A stretch of DNA of 64,000 nucleotides from Betaproteobacteria bacterium (lineage in GTDB: Bacteria; Pseudomonadota; Gammaproteobacteria; Burkholderiales; Burkholderiaceae_F): assembly GCA_016861185.1 (NCBI GenBank), contig BOKW01000005.1:124001-188000 (forward strand), in the 5' to 3' direction. The notes below the pieces were generated by a model. It made no database searches. It saw only the letters and a list, made by a program, of their open reading frames with translations, and was not told the origin of the DNA. This document shows, one piece after another, positions 1 to 7,504 of the stretch. Every line of letters begins with the position of its first letter. Positions within the stretch are counted from its first letter, which is position 1. The position numbers and the translations under genes are program-made.

Positions 1-453
1 GGCGCGGAAGCGCCGTTCGATCTGCTGTTCTACGTTCCGCCGCATCGCGCGCCCGCTGTCGTGCGCGCATCCGGTCTGGCCGACGAGTCCGGCTGGATCG
101 CGGTCGACCGCCATACGCTCGCCACGCGCTTCGAAGGCGTCTACGCGATCGGCGACACAGTGGCGATCCCGCTGAAGATGGGGCGCCCGCTGCCGAAGGC
201 CGGCGTCTTCGCGCACGCGCAGGGCGAGGTCGTCGCACACAACCTCGCGACGGTGTGGACCGGGCGCGGCGCGCCGATGCGCTTCGACGGCGTCGGCGCC
301 TGCTTCATCGAAACCGGCGACGGCCGCGCCGGCATGGGCCAGGGCAACTTCTACGCCGAACCTCTGCCGGCGGTGAAGCTGCGCGCGCCGAGCCGGCTGT
401 GGCACGGCGCGAAGGTCGCGTACGAGAAGTACTGGCTGTATTCGCGGTTCTGA
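1..453 (+). CDS. NAD(P)/FAD-dependent oxidoreductase, SQR-like, C-terminal part
   Basis: The reading frame is open from the first base of the window, so the N-terminal dinucleotide-binding half lies upstream and is not seen. The visible 150 residues contain the second FAD-contacting motif of the disulfide-reductase fold (VYAIGDTVAIPL), followed by PLPKAGVFAHAQGEVVAHNL, a pattern typical of sulfide:quinone oxidoreductase-like and related membrane-associated flavoproteins. The C-terminus is rich in aromatic and basic residues (YEKYWLYSRF), as in SQR-like proteins that touch the membrane surface. The catalytic cysteines lie outside the window, so the substrate (sulfide, NADH or other) cannot be settled. 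The next gene starts 28 bases after the stop. Confidence 0.75.
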   Translation, partial: GAEAPFDLLFYVPPHRAPAVVRASGLADESGWIAVDRHTLATRFEGVYAIGDTVAIPLKMGRPLPKAGVFAHAQGEVVAHNLATVWTGRGAPMRFDGVGACFIETGDGRAGMGQGNFYAEPLPAVKLRAPSRLWHGAKVAYEKYWLYSRF

Positions 454-481
454 TGGCCGTGCGCTGCGACGACGGCCCGCC

Positions 482-1138
482 GTGAACGTCGAAGCGGCCG
501 AACGCTACGACGCGTGGTACCGAACGCCGCGCGGCGCGTGGATCGGCGAGGTCGAGTTCGCGCTGCTCGCGCGCCTGCTCGCGGCGCGACCGGGCGAGCG
601 ACTGCTCGACGTCGGCAGCGGCACGGGCTACTTCACGCGCCGCTGCGCGCGCAAGCTGGGCGTGTTCGCGACGGGACTCGATCCCGATCCGGCAGCGCTG
701 CAGGTGGCGTCGCGCCCGGCGGAACCGGGTGAGCGTTACGTCGAAGGCTGCGTCGAGCAGCTGCCGTTTGCCGACCGCAGCTTCGACCGGACGATCTGCG
801 TCACCGCGCTGTGCTTCATCGCCGATCAGCGGCAGGCATTGCGCGAGATGGTCCGCGTGACGCGCAAGCGCATCGTGCTCGGCCTGCTCAATCGCGCGAG
901 CCTGCTGTACCTGCAGAAAGGACGCGGCGGCGGCCGCGGCGCTTATCGCGGCGCGCACTGGCATACACGGCGCGAAGCGCTCGAACTGTTCGCCGGATTG
1001 CCCGTGCACCAGGTTCAACTGCGCAGCGCCGTCTTCCTTCCGAGCGGCGGCGCAATCGCACGAACGATCGAGCCGCTCGTGCCCGATCGCTGCGCGGTCG
1101 GCGCCTTCCTCGCCGTGGCGGCCGACGTGATCGACTGA
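482..1138 (+). CDS. class I SAM-dependent methyltransferase
   Basis: A 218-residue cytosolic protein starting at a GTG. SAM-binding motif I is clear (LLDVGSGTG, residues 41-49), followed by the acidic post-I position (GLDPDPAALQVA) and a motif II/III-like segment (FDRTICVTALCFIADQRQALREMVRV), the layout of UbiE/type 11 methyltransferases. The acceptor substrate cannot be read from the sequence. It follows the flavoprotein on the same strand with a short gap and could be cotranscribed with it. There is no convincing Shine-Dalgarno before the GTG, so the start is moderately certain. Confidence 0.8.
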   Translation: MNVEAAERYDAWYRTPRGAWIGEVEFALLARLLAARPGERLLDVGSGTGYFTRRCARKLGVFATGLDPDPAALQVASRPAEPGERYVEGCVEQLPFADRSFDRTICVTALCFIADQRQALREMVRVTRKRIVLGLLNRASLLYLQKGRGGGRGAYRGAHWHTRREALELFAGLPVHQVQLRSAVFLPSGGAIARTIEPLVPDRCAVGAFLAVAADVID

Positions 1139-1292
1139 AGCGGCCGGTGCCCCGGCATGCCGAACCGACGAAGTCGTTACAGCGTGTTGCGCGAGCGCGC
1201 GTTCGCAATGCGCCGTTACAAGCGCGCCGCCCGCTCGCGCCGCAGCCGCCTACAGTGAAGCCGTCGGGAAATTTCTTGGACGGGAGCAAACG

Positions 1293-1829
1293 ATGAAAGC
1301 ACGCAACACTCTTCTGACGATCGCCGTGGCCGGCGCACTGGGCGCGCTGGCGACTGCTGCATTGGCGCACGGCCCCGGTTGGGGCGGCGCGAACTGCCCC
1401 GCAGGCGCGAACTGCGCGATGGCCGGCGCCGGCCCGATGATGGGCATGGGCGGCATGGGCATGCGCGGCGGGCCGAATCCCGAGTTCGCGCAGGCGCGGC
1501 TGGATCAGCTCGAAGCCGCACTCAAGCTGCAGCCGAACCAGTTCGCCGCGTGGAACGCGTACGAGGCGCGGGTCAAAGCGCAAGTCGATGAACGCGTGAA
1601 GATGCGCGAGGCGATGCAGAACTTGCAGGGCGACCCGCAGGCGCTCGCCGATCAGCGGGTGGCATGGATGAAGCAACGCGCGCAGGCTGCAGAGGAAATC
1701 AACGGACTGCGCAAGGCGCTTTACGCGACATTGACGCCCGAGCAGAAAGCGACGTTCGACCAGTTCCGTCCCGGACCGGGCGGGATGGCCGGCTACGGTC
1801 AGGGCCGCGGGCGCGGCTGCCGCGCATAA
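1293..1829 (+). CDS. Spy/CpxP-like periplasmic LTxxQ protein
   Basis: A 178-residue secreted protein. Residues 1-25 form a Sec signal peptide ending ALA before HGPGW. A Gly/Met-rich low-complexity stretch (around residues 48-61, with GMGGMGMRGG) may bind soft metals. The rest is predicted helical and ends with the family hallmark LTPEQKATF near residue 146. Spy/CpxP relatives are periplasmic chaperones or envelope-stress and metal-resistance proteins, and this one also resembles CnrX/ZraP-type metal-linked members. A GGGAG ribosome site lies about 8 bases before the ATG and a strong intrinsic terminator follows, so it appears monocistronic. Two CGTTACA words sit upstream at 1175 and 1214. Confidence 0.75.
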   Translation: MKARNTLLTIAVAGALGALATAALAHGPGWGGANCPAGANCAMAGAGPMMGMGGMGMRGGPNPEFAQARLDQLEAALKLQPNQFAAWNAYEARVKAQVDERVKMREAMQNLQGDPQALADQRVAWMKQRAQAAEEINGLRKALYATLTPEQKATFDQFRPGPGGMAGYGQGRGRGCRA

Positions 1830-1873
1830 ACGTTCTCCTCCGGCGCCGCCCTCCCTCTCCGGCGCCTGCTTCG

Positions 1874-1902
1874 AAGGGCCGCGCAAGCGGCCCTTCCTTT
1901 TT
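1874..1902 (+). terminator. intrinsic terminator after the Spy-like gene
   Basis: A perfect 9-bp stem (AAGGGCCGC / GCGGCCCTT) with a GCAA loop is followed by CCTTTTT. It lies 45 bases after the stop of the Spy-like gene and on the same strand. Confidence 0.85.
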
Positions 1903-1918
1903 GGAGTGGCGGCGCTGG

Positions 1919-2023
1919 AGAATCCCCCTCCAGTCCCCCTTTGCAAAAGGGGGACGAGGACGGACGCACCTGCGGTGCGGATGAAAGGGATTGCCCCTTG
2001 CCCCCTTTATGAAAGGGGGGTCG
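1919..2023. repeat. palindromic repeat family A, copy 1 (two units)
   Basis: Two CCCCCTTT..AAAGGGGG palindromes (1935-1953 and 2001-2020) separated by about 47 bases of unrelated sequence. They fill the convergent gap between the Spy-like gene and the Ni/Co permease. The same words recur at six other places in the window. Confidence 0.8.
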
Positions 2024-2042
2024 AGGCGAGAGCTTCGCACGC

Positions 2043-2876
2043 CTAGCCGCGCGTATCGGTCGCGCCGGGCGCGACCGCCGTGCGCAGTGCGAGCCGGCGC
2101 GCGGCGAGGTAGCTCGCGGCGATCAGCGCGATCACCGCGGCGCCGAAGGCCAGCTCCTTGCCGTCGCTCCACGCGTCGATCGCGGGCGCGGCGAGCTTGA
2201 GCGCACCGAAGCCCGCGACGAGCAGGCTGACCGTGGACACCGCGAGGCTCATCACGCGCGAAGCGATCACCGCGATCTGGTCGGCGCGCGCGATCAGCCG
2301 CGAAATCCACAGCCCGTTGATGCCGTCGGTCACCAGCATGCCCAGCACGAACAGCAGTCCGAGAAAGATCGCATGGCCGACGCCGCCGAACTGCGCGGCC
2401 GTCAGCGCGAACAGCGCGCTCTGCGAAACCGTGTCGAACGACAGCGCGAACAGCGCACCGACCAGCGCCACCGCGGCGGGCCGGCTCGCCTCGTTCAGCC
2501 TGCCGAGAAAGCGACCCTTCAGGCCGATCGGCGCGACGATCTCATGCGGCGCGGCGGTCAGCACCGCGCGCAGGTTGACGACGCCGATCAGCGTCAGAAA
2601 CCCGATCGAGATCCACGCACCGCTCGCCTCGAGCCACGCGGGCGCGTCCCATCGTTCGCTCGCCAGCCCGACCGCGACCGCGATCGCGACGACGATCGCG
2701 CCGTGCCCGAGCGAAAACAGCGCGCCGCAGTAGCGCGCCAACGGCCGCCGGTGGCGCGCGTTGTAGCGGGTCAGCCCGTCGATCGTCGCGAGGTGATCGG
2801 CGTCGAAGCCGTGTTTCAGCCCGAGCAGAAAGACCAGCGCGCACAGCGCGGTCCATTCGGTCGGCAGATCGGGCAT
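2043..2876 (-). CDS. NiCoT-like nickel/cobalt permease
   Basis: A 277-residue inner-membrane protein with about seven hydrophobic segments. The first segment carries the metal-recognition signature H-x4-D-H (LKHGFDADHLATID, H22/D27/H28) that defines HoxN/NixA-type nickel-cobalt transporters. The start chosen (ATG at 2876) has GGAGAA seven bases upstream; the longer in-frame extension lacks a ribosome site and is polar. It probably imports Ni2+ or Co2+, which would supply the [NiFe]-hydrogenase encoded 10 kb further on, but it is not in the hydrogenase operon. Divergent from arfB. A metal other than nickel cannot be excluded. Confidence 0.82.
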   Translation of the reverse strand: MPDLPTEWTALCALVFLLGLKHGFDADHLATIDGLTRYNARHRRPLARYCGALFSLGHGAIVVAIAVAVGLASERWDAPAWLEASGAWISIGFLTLIGVVNLRAVLTAAPHEIVAPIGLKGRFLGRLNEASRPAAVALVGALFALSFDTVSQSALFALTAAQFGGVGHAIFLGLLFVLGMLVTDGINGLWISRLIARADQIAVIASRVMSLAVSTVSLLVAGFGALKLAAPAIDAWSDGKELAFGAAVIALIAASYLAARRLALRTAVAPGATDTRG

Positions 2877-2992
2877 CGGCTTCTCCGCGCCGCGTCGCAC
2901 GGCGCGTATGAAGTGTTGCCCGGACCTCTTACGCGGGTGTTGTCCCAGATCACGGTCCTCGGCCATCGGGCGATGGTCTTAGCATCGACCCC

Positions 2993-3406
2993 ATGAAGCG
3001 TTTGGCGATCCCCTACGAACTGCGCGAAGGCGAAGTGAGCTTCGAGGCCGTTCGTGCCCAGGGCCCCGGCGGGCAGAACGTCAACAAGGTGTCCAACGCC
3101 GCGCAGCTTCGCTTCGACATCCGCGCCTCGTCGCTGCCGGATGCGCTGAAGGCGCGGCTGCTTGCGCGGCCCGACCGGCGCATCAGCGCCGGCGGCGTGT
3201 TGATCATCAAGGCGCAGCGCTACCGCAGCCTCGACAAGAACCGCGCCGACGCGCTCGCGCGACTGCGCGCGCTGCTCGACGCCGCCGCCGAGCTGCCGCG
3301 CGAGCGCCGCGCGACCAAACCCACGCGCGCGTCGCAACGCGAGCGCGTCGAGCGCAAGGTGCAGCGCGGCCGGATCAAGGCGCTGCGCGGACGCGTGCGC
3401 GAGTGA
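2993..3406 (+). CDS. arfB: alternative ribosome-rescue factor ArfB
   Basis: A 137-residue cytosolic protein, close to the 140 residues of E. coli ArfB (YaeJ). The catalytic release-factor motif GGQ is present in VRAQGPGGQNVNKVSNAAQLRF, and the C-terminal tail is strongly basic (residues 104-137), as needed to occupy the empty mRNA channel of a stalled ribosome. It hydrolyses peptidyl-tRNA on non-stop ribosomes. Divergent from the Ni/Co permease and convergent with the anti-sigma factor, so probably its own transcript. Confidence 0.93.
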   Translation: MKRLAIPYELREGEVSFEAVRAQGPGGQNVNKVSNAAQLRFDIRASSLPDALKARLLARPDRRISAGGVLIIKAQRYRSLDKNRADALARLRALLDAAAELPRERRATKPTRASQRERVERKVQRGRIKALRGRVRE

Positions 3407-3408
3407 CG

Positions 3409-4095
3409 CTAAGCTGAAATCTCGCCGATCAGGATTACCGGCCCGGTCGGCGCGCCGGTCGGTGAACCGCCTGCAGGCTCGACCGAAATCGCGAGCTTCG
3501 CGCCCGCCCGCAGCCGGCCCAGCTGCGCGGCCGGCAGCCTCAGCTCGGCATCGAGCTGGCCCAGCACCGCGAGCGAAATCGGCGCACCGCCTTCGCGCGG
3601 GATCAGCCACAGCTCGTAGCTTTGCTGCGGCCCGGCGAGCACCGGCCGCGACGCGCGCAGCCGCAGCGCAGTACGGTCGCGCGAAAGCGCGGCGGTCACG
3701 GCCGCCGCGGGCTCCTTGCCGACGAGTTGCGCCACTTCGACATAGCCCGGTGCAACGAGCGGGGAAAGCAGATCGAACGCGAGTGCAAGCACCAGCGCCG
3801 CGGTCGCCGCCGCGGCCCAGCCGCGCCAGAAGCCGACGCGCCTGAACCACGGAATCCGGTAGCGGTCGAGCGCAAGCTCGCGCCGCAGCCGCTGCCAAGT
3901 CGCGCGCGAAGGCTCGAGCGCGATCGACTGCGCAAAGCGCGGCGCGAAGCTGCGCTGCCAATACTGCAGCCGCGATGCGACCAGCGGCTCGTCGCGCAGC
4001 GCGCGCTCGAAGCGGCGGCGCGCGCGCCCGCGCAGCGTGCCGAGCAGGTATTCGCCGCACAACGCGTCGAGATGGCGATGCCGCGCGAGCCTCAT
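3409..4095 (-). CDS. RskA-like anti-sigma factor
   Basis: A 228-residue single-pass membrane protein. Residues 1-85 form the cytosolic anti-sigma region (LCGEYLLGTLRGRARRRFE resembles the RskA N-terminus), residues about 92-111 are the only membrane segment, and the remainder is the periplasmic RskA domain with the typical SYELWLIPREGGAPISLAVL segment. ATG at 4095 overlaps the stop of the upstream sigma factor as ATGA, which argues for translational coupling and for this start rather than one 30 bases further out. RskA proteins hold an ECF sigma factor at the membrane until cut by regulated proteolysis. Confidence 0.85.
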   Translation of the reverse strand: MRLARHRHLDALCGEYLLGTLRGRARRRFERALRDEPLVASRLQYWQRSFAPRFAQSIALEPSRATWQRLRRELALDRYRIPWFRRVGFWRGWAAAATAALVLALAFDLLSPLVAPGYVEVAQLVGKEPAAAVTAALSRDRTALRLRASRPVLAGPQQSYELWLIPREGGAPISLAVLGQLDAELRLPAAQLGRLRAGAKLAISVEPAGGSPTGAPTGPVILIGEISA

Positions 4096-4688
4096 CGCGG
4101 CTGCCCCATGCACGCTTCGACGCATTCGCGCAGGTTCGCCATGCCGCGCCGGATCCAGGTCTTGATCGTGCCCAGCGGCTTGTGCAGATGCGCCGCGAGC
4201 TCGCCGTGCGAAAGCCCCTGCGAATACGCGAGCACCAGCGTCTGCCGCTCGACCGCGGCCAGCTCCGCGAGGCAGTCGCGCAGCCAGCGGCCGATGCGGT
4301 CGCGATCGACCGCGTCATCGGCCGGCGCGCTCCAGTCGAACAGCCGGTCGAGCGCGCCCTCCGGGTCTTCGTCGAGCGCGTCGTGGTACGAATCGACGCG
4401 CGCGACATCGTGGCTTTCCATCAGATCGAGCGCGCGGTTGCGGACGATCGCGACCATCCAGCCGGTCGGCGCGCCGAGCGGATCGAACGATTCGGCGGTG
4501 CGCCAGATCTTCGCGAACGCGTCGTGCAGCACCTCCTCGGCCAGCTCACGCCGGCGCACGATCCGTTGCGCGACGCCGAGCAGCAGCGGCGCGCACGCAC
4601 GGTAGAGCTGCTCGAACGCCTCGGCCGCGCCGGGCTGGCGCGCCGCGACGGTCAGCAGCAGCCGCTTGATGGTCGGATCGTCGAGCAT
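4092..4688 (-). CDS. ECF-type RNA polymerase sigma factor 1 (SigK-like)
   Basis: A 198-residue protein with region 2 (FEQLYRACAPLLLGVAQRIV ... AEEVLHDAFAKIW) and region 4 (VERQTLVLAYSQGLSHGELA with GTIKTWIRRGMANLRECV). No region 3 is present, as expected for ECF factors. The start at 4688 was chosen because upstream sequence in frame is non-conserved and Arg-rich, and because a promoter-like AATCC-N16-CGTATT sits 27 bases before it. It overlaps the RskA-like gene by four bases. Pairing with RskA points to envelope or redox stress. The upstream promoter has the pattern found at five other sites in this region, so the gene may be autoregulated. Confidence 0.9.
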   Translation of the reverse strand: MLDDPTIKRLLLTVAARQPGAAEAFEQLYRACAPLLLGVAQRIVRRRELAEEVLHDAFAKIWRTAESFDPLGAPTGWMVAIVRNRALDLMESHDVARVDSYHDALDEDPEGALDRLFDWSAPADDAVDRDRIGRWLRDCLAELAAVERQTLVLAYSQGLSHGELAAHLHKPLGTIKTWIRRGMANLRECVEACMGQPR

Positions 4689-4714
4689 GAGCCTGCGCCT
4701 GCGCGCATACGCGT

Positions 4715-4741
4715 AATACGGATGCCGCCGGCGTTTGGATT
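4715..4741 (-). promoter_or_regulatory. ECF-type promoter of sigma factor 1
   Basis: On the minus strand GGAATCC is followed after 16 bases by CGTATT (-35 core AATCC at 4741-4737, -10 core at 4720-4715). It lies between the end of the HupE/UreJ gene and the sigma start, with a predicted leader of about 20 bases. The same pattern with identical spacing occurs at 9115, 9197, 9237, 10296 and 12819. Confidence 0.65.
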
Positions 4742-4761
4742 CCGTCGCCGCATGGCCCGGA

Positions 4762-5871
4762 TCAGACCGCGAACAGCGACAGGTCGAATACGCGTTCGAC
4801 GATCCAGACGCCGGCGGCGAGCGCGAGCAGCGCCGAGCCCGGCGCAAGCACCCAGCGCGGATAGCCCGGCCAGCGGCGCAGCGCCGCCAGCAACGCGAAA
4901 CTCGTTCCGACGATCGCAAGCTGCCCGATCTCGACGCCGAGGTTGAAGCCGGCGAGCGCCAGCGCCAGCTCGACGCGCGGAAGCGCGAGCGGCGCCAGCA
5001 CCTCGGCGAAGCCGAAGCCGTGGATCAGCCCGAAGCCGAACGCGACGAGCGCGAGCCGGCGCGTGACGACCGGCCACAGGTTGTTCAGCGCGGTCGCGAG
5101 CACGGTCGCCGCGATCAGCGGTTCGATGATGCGCGGGGAGATGCGCACCCAGCCGAAGCTCGCCGCCGCAAGCGTCAGCGAATGCGCAGCCGTGAACGCG
5201 GTCGCGATCCAGACGACCGCAACAGCCGCCCCGCGCAGGTCGTCGCGCGCGATCCAGCGCCCGCGCTCACGGCGCAGGACCGCGGGCAGCATCAGCCCGA
5301 TCAGGAACAGCACGTGGTCGAGCCCGCCCGCGATGTGGCCGATGCCTTCGAGCACGAACGCGCCGAAACTGCGCGGCGCATCCGCGTCGGCAGCGCCGCC
5401 CAGAGGAATCGAAGCGCCGGGGGCAACGACGCGCGGCGCGGTGTCGCCTGCGACGACGAGCAGCGCGCGATGTGAAGGATCGACGCCTTCGAACAGCCGG
5501 TAGCCGAGCATGAGCTGCGCGCCCGCGCAGTCGGCGCGCCCTGCGAGCTGCGCAAAGCCGAAGTCGTCGAGCCGCACGTGGCGCGGCGGCGCGAAGTGCA
5601 GCTCGCACGAAGCCCCGTCCGCGCGCAGCGCAAGTCGCTCGCGCGCGAGCGCGTCGATCGCGCCGGCGCGGTCGAGCACTTCGCCCCAGGTCAGCCGGCC
5701 GTCGCCGTCCGCGTCCAGATCGAGCAGCACATCCAGATCGCGCAGCGCGATGCGCCATTCGATCGCGGCACCCCGGTCGTCCGGCTCGATCCGCAGGTAA
5801 GCCGTGCTCGCCGAATGCGCGGCCGCAAGCGCGGGCAGCCAGGCGAACAGGATCAGCAGCAGCCTGCGCAT
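4762..5871 (-). CDS. HupE/UreJ-family membrane protein with EF-hand-like N-terminal domain
   Basis: A 369-residue protein: signal peptide (1-18), an extracytoplasmic N-terminal domain (20-170), then about seven membrane segments. The N-terminal domain has a canonical EF-hand loop, DADGDGRLTWGE (residues 53-64), expected to bind Ca2+. The membrane part opens with GIGHIAGGLDHVLFLIGLML, the HxxGxDHxLF motif of HupE/UreJ proteins, a family that includes nickel permeases. ATG overlaps the TGA of the TPR gene by one base (TGATG), so it is the last gene of the DUF4331-lipoprotein-TPR-HupE operon. Whether it moves a metal or acts in that module in another way is unknown. Confidence 0.8.
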   Translation of the reverse strand: MRRLLLILFAWLPALAAAHSASTAYLRIEPDDRGAAIEWRIALRDLDVLLDLDADGDGRLTWGEVLDRAGAIDALARERLALRADGASCELHFAPPRHVRLDDFGFAQLAGRADCAGAQLMLGYRLFEGVDPSHRALLVVAGDTAPRVVAPGASIPLGGAADADAPRSFGAFVLEGIGHIAGGLDHVLFLIGLMLPAVLRRERGRWIARDDLRGAAVAVVWIATAFTAAHSLTLAAASFGWVRISPRIIEPLIAATVLATALNNLWPVVTRRLALVAFGFGLIHGFGFAEVLAPLALPRVELALALAGFNLGVEIGQLAIVGTSFALLAALRRWPGYPRWVLAPGSALLALAAGVWIVERVFDLSLFAV

Positions 5872-6989
5872 CACGCACCTCCGCTTGCCGCGAGAACGCG
5901 CTCGATGCGCACGTCGCGCAGCCCCGTGCGCGCGAGCCAGGCGCGCACTTCGGCGAGCGCGGCCGCGTCGCGCGCCGCCCGCGCCGCCGCGGCGAGCAGC
6001 AGCGCGTCGGCCGGTTCGCGCTGCGCGGCCCAGTTCTCGCGCGCATGGCGCAGCGCCTGCGCGATGTCGCCGCGCTCCAGCGCGAACCATCCCGCTTCGC
6101 GCGCGTGCAGCAGCTCGCCGCGCGCCGCGGCCGCGGCGAACCGTTCGGCAAGCTGCGCGGCGAGCGGCGCGGCGTCTTCGCCCAGGCGGCGCGCGATGCG
6201 CCAGCGGCGCAGCAGCACCGCATCGCTCGCCGGCGCATCGGCCAGCGCGGCGCGCGCCTGCTGCGGCCGGTCGAGCGCGAGCCATGCATCGGCGAGCGCG
6301 ACCCGCGTGTAAAGGTCTTCGCCCGACGCGAGCGACTGCGAATACGCGCGCACCGCCGCGTCGAGCGCGCCCAGGCGTTCGTGCACTTCGCCGGCGAGCG
6401 AAAGGGCCCAAGCGCGCAGCGACGCCGGGCCACGCGCCGCCACCGCTTCGAGCACGGCGAGCGCTTGCGCGTCGCGCCCGTTCGATGCATCGACCGCGGC
6501 CGTGCAGATCGCGGCCACGGCGGTGGCGACGGACCCGATCGCGGCGCAGTCGGCGCGCGCCGAGGAAAGATCGCCGCGCACCTGCGCGATCGTCGCGCGT
6601 GCGAGCCGCGCCTGCAGATGCGCCGGCTCGTGCCGCAGCACGCGGTCGAGCAGCGCGCGCGCCGTGTCGAACCGATGGCGGCTTTGCTCGATCGTCGCGC
6701 GCAGCACGACCGCGTCGGGTTCGTCCAGATCCGCGAGTTGCGCTTCGGCGTAACCGAGCAGGCGCGGGTCGCCGTTCACGCGGCTCGCCTCGACGAGCGT
6801 GCGCGCCTGCGCGATGCGCACGGACGCGGGCAACTGCGCCGACTGCAGCGCGCGCTGCACCTGCGCCTTGATCGCGCGCGGGGCGAGCTGCGTTTCGACG
6901 ACCGTATCGCGCGACTGGGCCTGCGCGACGGTCGCGGCGACGAAAAGCGCGGCGATCGGAGCGATGCGGCGGATGTCGTCGACGAACAC
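5871..6989 (-). CDS. exported tetratricopeptide-repeat protein
   Basis: A 372-residue protein of TPR-like helical hairpins (LLDRVLRHEPAHLQARLARA, RAYSQSLASGEDLYTRVALA and others). The best start is the GTG at 6989, which gives a signal peptide (VFVDDIRRIAPIAALFVAATVAQAQS). The frame is open further upstream, but there it runs through the palindromic repeat cluster 6998-7117, so a longer N-terminus is unlikely. The gene lies between the small lipoprotein and HupE/UreJ and is coupled to the latter. TPR proteins usually scaffold complexes, so a periplasmic assembly role for the DUF4331 module is a reasonable inference but unproven. Confidence 0.7.
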   Translation of the reverse strand: MFVDDIRRIAPIAALFVAATVAQAQSRDTVVETQLAPRAIKAQVQRALQSAQLPASVRIAQARTLVEASRVNGDPRLLGYAEAQLADLDEPDAVVLRATIEQSRHRFDTARALLDRVLRHEPAHLQARLARATIAQVRGDLSSARADCAAIGSVATAVAAICTAAVDASNGRDAQALAVLEAVAARGPASLRAWALSLAGEVHERLGALDAAVRAYSQSLASGEDLYTRVALADAWLALDRPQQARAALADAPASDAVLLRRWRIARRLGEDAAPLAAQLAERFAAAAARGELLHAREAGWFALERGDIAQALRHARENWAAQREPADALLLAAAARAARDAAALAEVRAWLARTGLRDVRIERVLAASGGA

Positions 6990-6997
6990 GCGACCGA

Positions 6998-7117
6998 GAA
7001 ATCCCCCCGGCCTTCGGCCGACCCCCTTTTCGAAAGGGGGTGGATATCCCCCCGGCCTGCGGCCGACCCCCTTTTCAGAAGGGGGTGCATGAGTACAGCC
7101 CCCTTTGGAAAAGGGGG
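6998..7117. repeat. palindromic repeat family A, copy 2 (three units)
   Basis: Three CCCCCTTT..AAAGGGGG palindromes in tandem. The first two units carry the associated AATCCCCCCGGCC(T)-CGGCC head in the same orientation. It lies immediately upstream of the GTG of the TPR gene and extends its frame, so it may alter translation or transcript stability between the lipoprotein and TPR genes. Confidence 0.85.
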
Positions 7118-7240
7118 CGGCACGCGCAGCGTGCGGGGGCTTCTCCGCCGCATCGAAACGCGACACACCTTCGCTCGAAGCGGGCCGCAACGGCGCGGAC
7201 GACGGCATGCCTGCCTCGGTGAAGCAAGACGCGCCGCGCT

Positions 7241-7492
7241 TCACAGCCCAACCGGTTCGTCCGAGTCGGTCGTCGGCGGCGCGATGCCGTCGATCGGTCG
7301 CGGCTCGTTGGTCTCGCCGGTCAGCATCGCAATCATGCCGTTGGCGAAGGCGATCAGGCCGGCCACGCTCGCCGAGGCCGCGCGGTCTTCGCGCTGCAGC
7401 TCGGTGAGTCCGTCGTCGCCGCCGCCGGAGCCGCCACCGCAGGCCGCCAGAACCAGCGCGGCCGCGCCGATCATCAGTTTGAGTCGGTTCAT
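7241..7492 (-). CDS. small lipoprotein of unknown function
   Basis: An 83-residue protein with a lipoprotein signal: hydrophobic residues 6-16 and lipobox LAAC (Cys at residue 18), followed by a Gly/Ser linker CGGGSGGGDDG. The mature part contains one moderately hydrophobic segment (SVAGLIAFANGMIAML) and an acidic Pro-rich tail. No known domain is recognised. It starts 12 bases after the stop of the DUF4331 gene, with AGGAGGTTGCG before the ATG. It probably belongs to the same operon and sits in the inner or outer membrane. Confidence 0.7.
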   Translation of the reverse strand: MNRLKLMIGAAALVLAACGGGSGGGDDGLTELQREDRAASASVAGLIAFANGMIAMLTGETNEPRPIDGIAPPTTDSDEPVGL

Positions 7493-7504
7493 CGCAACCT
7501 CCTC

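Noticed and set aside
6998-7117. Tandem palindromes as a possible CRISPR array
   Set aside because: Only three units, spacers of unequal length, a palindromic core, and no cas genes. The same unit is dispersed singly elsewhere.
6990-7208. N-terminal extension of the TPR protein up to an ATG at 7208
   Set aside because: The extra residues are translated family A repeats and would bury the signal peptide. The GTG at 6989 gives a proper signal peptide.
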